This document shows positions 6,155-7,008 of a stretch of DNA of 7,008 nt, piece by piece. The position numbers and the translations under genes were made by a program. Every line of letters starts with the position of its first letter. The first letter of the stretch is position 1. The stretch lies in NCBI GenBank assembly GCA_958405585.1, contig CATYEP010000097.1, forward strand, positions 1 to 7,008. Direction: 5' to 3'. Below the pieces are notes generated by a model that was given only the letters and a program-made list of their open reading frames with translations, searched no databases and was not told the origin of the DNA. This stretch comes from an uncultured Eubacteriales bacterium. GTDB taxonomy: Bacteria; Bacillota; Clostridia; Christensenellales; Borkfalkiaceae.

Positions 6155-6229
6155 TGGGGTGTCGCCAAGCGGTAAGGCAACGGACTCTGACTCCGTCATT
6201 CGTTGGTTCGAATCCAGCTACCCCAGCCA
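6155..6229 (+). tRNA. tRNA-Gln (anticodon CTG) with encoded CCA
   Basis: A complete cloverleaf folds by eye. The acceptor arm TGGGGTG (6155-6161) pairs with the 3' strand ending at 6225 through one G-U pair. The D-arm uses GCC/GGC. The anticodon stem ACGGA/TCCGT (6180-6184 with 6192-6196) holds the seven-base loop CTCTGAC, placing anticodon CTG at 6187-6189 with U33 before it. The T-arm has GTTGG/CCAGC around TTCGAAT. The discriminator is G73, as expected for glutamine tRNAs, and CCA is encoded at 6227-6229. It reads CAG codons. It is the probable integration site of the element on its right. Confidence 0.95.
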
Positions 6230-6231
6230 TT

Positions 6232-6300
6232 AGACGCTATATATTGTGGTTTTTAGATAAAGAAACACAAAATATGGCGTCTTTCTTTTTGTGCTTTTTT
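6232..6300 (+). terminator. Terminator of the tRNA-Gln transcript
   Basis: The outer stem AGACGCTATAT (6232-6242) pairs with ATATGGCGTCT (6272-6282) including one G-U pair. After a single A-A mismatch, TTGTG (6244-6248) pairs with CACAA (6266-6270). The stem is followed by TTCTTTTTGTGCTTTTTT (6283-6300), a strong U-rich tail on the plus strand. It begins only two bases after the CCA end of the tRNA. Confidence 0.75.
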
Positions 6301-6305
6301 GCTTC

Positions 6306-6335
6306 TTCCCCAAATTGGGGAAAGAATTGGGGAAA
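6306..6335 (+). repeat. TTGGGGAA repeats and palindrome, candidate integrase arm sites
   Basis: TTCCCCAAATTGGGGAA (6306-6322) is a perfect palindrome of 8-base arms around one central base. ATTGGGGAAA occurs at 6314-6323 and again 12 bp later at 6326-6335, with a third direct copy at 6550-6559. Short direct repeats flanking an integrase gene near a tRNA typically serve as arm-type integrase or excisionase binding sites. That role is inferred. Confidence 0.5.
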
Positions 6336-6386
6336 AAACGCGGATTACAAAACAGTAGACACCTACTGTTTTGCCCGCGTTTTTTT
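6333..6386. terminator. Bidirectional terminator next to the integrase end
   Basis: AAAAAACGCGG (6333-6343) pairs with CCGCGTTTTTT (6375-6385), and inside it CAAAACAGTAG (6348-6358) pairs with CTACTGTTTTG (6363-6373) around a 4-base loop. A small internal loop separates the stems. The A-run on one side and T-run on the other give a U-tail in either direction, so it can end integrase transcription from the right and read-through from the tRNA on the left. Confidence 0.7.
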
Positions 6387-6422
6387 AGAGCGAGCGCATA
6401 GGTGCGCGCGAGCGATGACCGA

Positions 6423-6447
6423 GCAAGGCGTTTTCCTTGCGCCTTGC
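6423..6447. repeat. Hairpin GCAAGGCG / CGCCTTGC
   Basis: Arms at 6423-6430 and 6440-6447 pair perfectly over 8 bp with a 9-base loop. No U-run follows on either strand, so a terminator is unlikely. It sits in the GC-rich, repeat-bearing part of the junction and may be a structural or protein-binding site. Confidence 0.45.
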
Positions 6448-6497
6448 GAGACCTTTTCGGATTAATTTTTGTCCGTTGCCCTATAGTTTTCTTATCT

Positions 6498-6540
6498 CGC
6501 CCGCGAAAGCGGGCGTTTTTGTTTGTTCTTTGTCTTTTTC
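6498..6540 (+). terminator. GNRA-capped terminator facing the integrase gene
   Basis: CGCCCGC (6498-6504) and GCGGGCG (6509-6515) form a 7-bp stem with a GAAA tetraloop. On the plus strand it is followed by TTTTTGTTTG and further U-rich sequence to about 6540. It has no U-tail on the minus strand. No plus-strand gene is recognised before it, so it either ends a short RNA made inside the junction or shields the integrase gene from antisense transcription. Confidence 0.75.
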
Positions 6541-6565
6541 AAAAATAGGATTGGGGAAATTTTCG

Positions 6566-7008
6566 TCAGTAAATTACTTTTTCGGCTTCTTTGAGCTGAA
6601 ATTCGTCCGAATAATGCGTATACACCGTGGAGGTTATCGTGCCGCTCAAACTGTGTCCAGCCCAGATGCTCACGACTTCTGAGGCAACGCCACATTCCCT
6701 GCAACGACTGATAAACGTGTGTCTCAGTTCGTGCGGGTGTCGTTCGGGCAAAAGTCGCTTCATGCGCGTGGAAATCGTGTTGAGATTGGTGTTTTTCGCC
6801 CGCTCAAAGTCGATAAACGGCAAAACCTTTTTCACCTGCGGGGTAAACGGTATCTTCCGAAGCACCACGTTCTGCCCTAAACGCTCCTTGCTCGTCTCGC
6901 ATTGTAGCCACTTGCCGTCGATGATCTCGATGCTCGCAAGTTCGGATTTTCTTAAACCGAAAAACAGAAGAACGAGAAGAGCGTCGGTGCCTTCGACTTC
7001 TTTATGCG
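6566..7008 (-). CDS. int: Tyrosine recombinase (phage/ICE-type integrase), C-terminal part
   Basis: The frame is open from the right edge to a TGA at 6568-6566, giving the last 146 residues; the start and the DNA-binding N-terminus lie outside. The catalytic domain of the tyrosine recombinase family is recognisable. FFGLRKSEL has the first catalytic Arg (visible residue 19), ETSK a likely Lys40, HELRHT the His92/Arg95 pair, AGHS the His118, and VYTH the nucleophile Tyr129. All core residues are present, so this part looks functional. Such enzymes cut and rejoin DNA at attachment sites, commonly at tRNA 3' ends, and a tRNA-Gln end lies 336 bases past the stop codon. An internal GTG at 6868 is not the true start because conserved catalytic sequence precedes it. 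Whether the element is a prophage, an integrative conjugative element or a smaller island cannot be told here. Confidence 0.92.
   Translation of the reverse strand, partial: HKEVEGTDALLVLLFFGLRKSELASIEIIDGKWLQCETSKERLGQNVVLRKIPFTPQVKKVLPFIDFERAKNTNLNTISTRMKRLLPERHPHELRHTFISRCRECGVASEVVSIWAGHSLSGTITSTVYTHYSDEFQLKEAEKVIY

Larger units (their letters stand above)
6230..6565. other. Noncoding junction between tRNA-Gln and integrase, probable element end
   Basis: These 336 bases carry no supported gene. In order they hold the tRNA terminator, a palindrome and repeats of TTGGGGAA, a bidirectional hairpin, a GC-rich stretch with GCGAGCG repeats (about 6387-6450), a GNRA-capped terminator and one more TTGGGGAA copy. 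Next to a tRNA 3' end and a tyrosine recombinase, this is best read as one attachment end (attL or attR) of an integrated element. The core duplication cannot be defined because the other end is outside the window. Confidence 0.6.

Noticed and set aside
5972..6199. Minus-strand frame of 75 codons between rex and tRNA-Gln
   Set aside because: Its start lies antisense within the tRNA anticodon region and the rest is low-complexity AT-rich sequence. The composition explains its phenylalanine- and lysine-rich product.
6148..6465. Plus-strand reading frame of 105 codons across tRNA-Gln and the junction
   Set aside because: It reads through the tRNA gene, two terminators and the TTGGGGAA repeats (giving an NWGKNWGK-type artefact), has no family resemblance and no ribosome site.
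1..7008. CRISPR array, insertion sequence or ribosomal RNA
   Set aside because: No regularly spaced repeats, transposase motifs with terminal inverted repeats, or rRNA-like sequence were seen anywhere in the window.

Overview
The window looks like a chromosomal segment of an anaerobic, fermentative, Gram-positive-lineage bacterium (Bacillota; Clostridia or Negativicutes are the best guesses). The evidence is a bifunctional AdhE preceded by the redox repressor Rex, a BofA-type sporulation membrane protein, strong AGGAGG-like ribosome sites, and a tRNA gene with an encoded CCA end. The species cannot be named from this sequence.

All protein genes lie on the minus strand, so the window is best read from high to low coordinates. 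At 7008-6566 is the C-terminal catalytic half of a tyrosine recombinase, which runs off the right edge. A 336-base noncoding junction (6230-6565) follows, with several hairpins and repeated TTGGGGAA motifs. It ends at the 3' end of a plus-strand tRNA-Gln(CTG) gene (6155-6229). This is the usual layout of an integrative element inserted at a tRNA 3' end, with the element extending right beyond the window. To the left lies ordinary chromosome.

The central unit is a probable operon, rex - adhE - APH-like kinase (5845-1809), with gaps of 18 and 14 bases. Upstream of rex is a near-consensus promoter (TTGACA, 17 bases, TAAAAT). Its -10 is embedded in an 18-bp Rex-operator-like palindrome, and a second, related palindrome lies just downstream. 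The layout predicts that Rex senses NADH/NAD+ and represses its own operon, releasing AdhE when NADH accumulates so that acetyl-CoA is reduced to ethanol and NAD+ is regenerated. The role of the kinase in this unit is unknown. The operon ends at two tandem hairpins (1801-1707).

Further left are a stand-alone BofA-like membrane protein (1495-1259), a hairpin (1224-1182), a strong extended -10 promoter, a cytoplasmic SGNH/GDSL-type hydrolase (1033-407), and the start of a two-helix membrane protein cut by the left edge (251-1).
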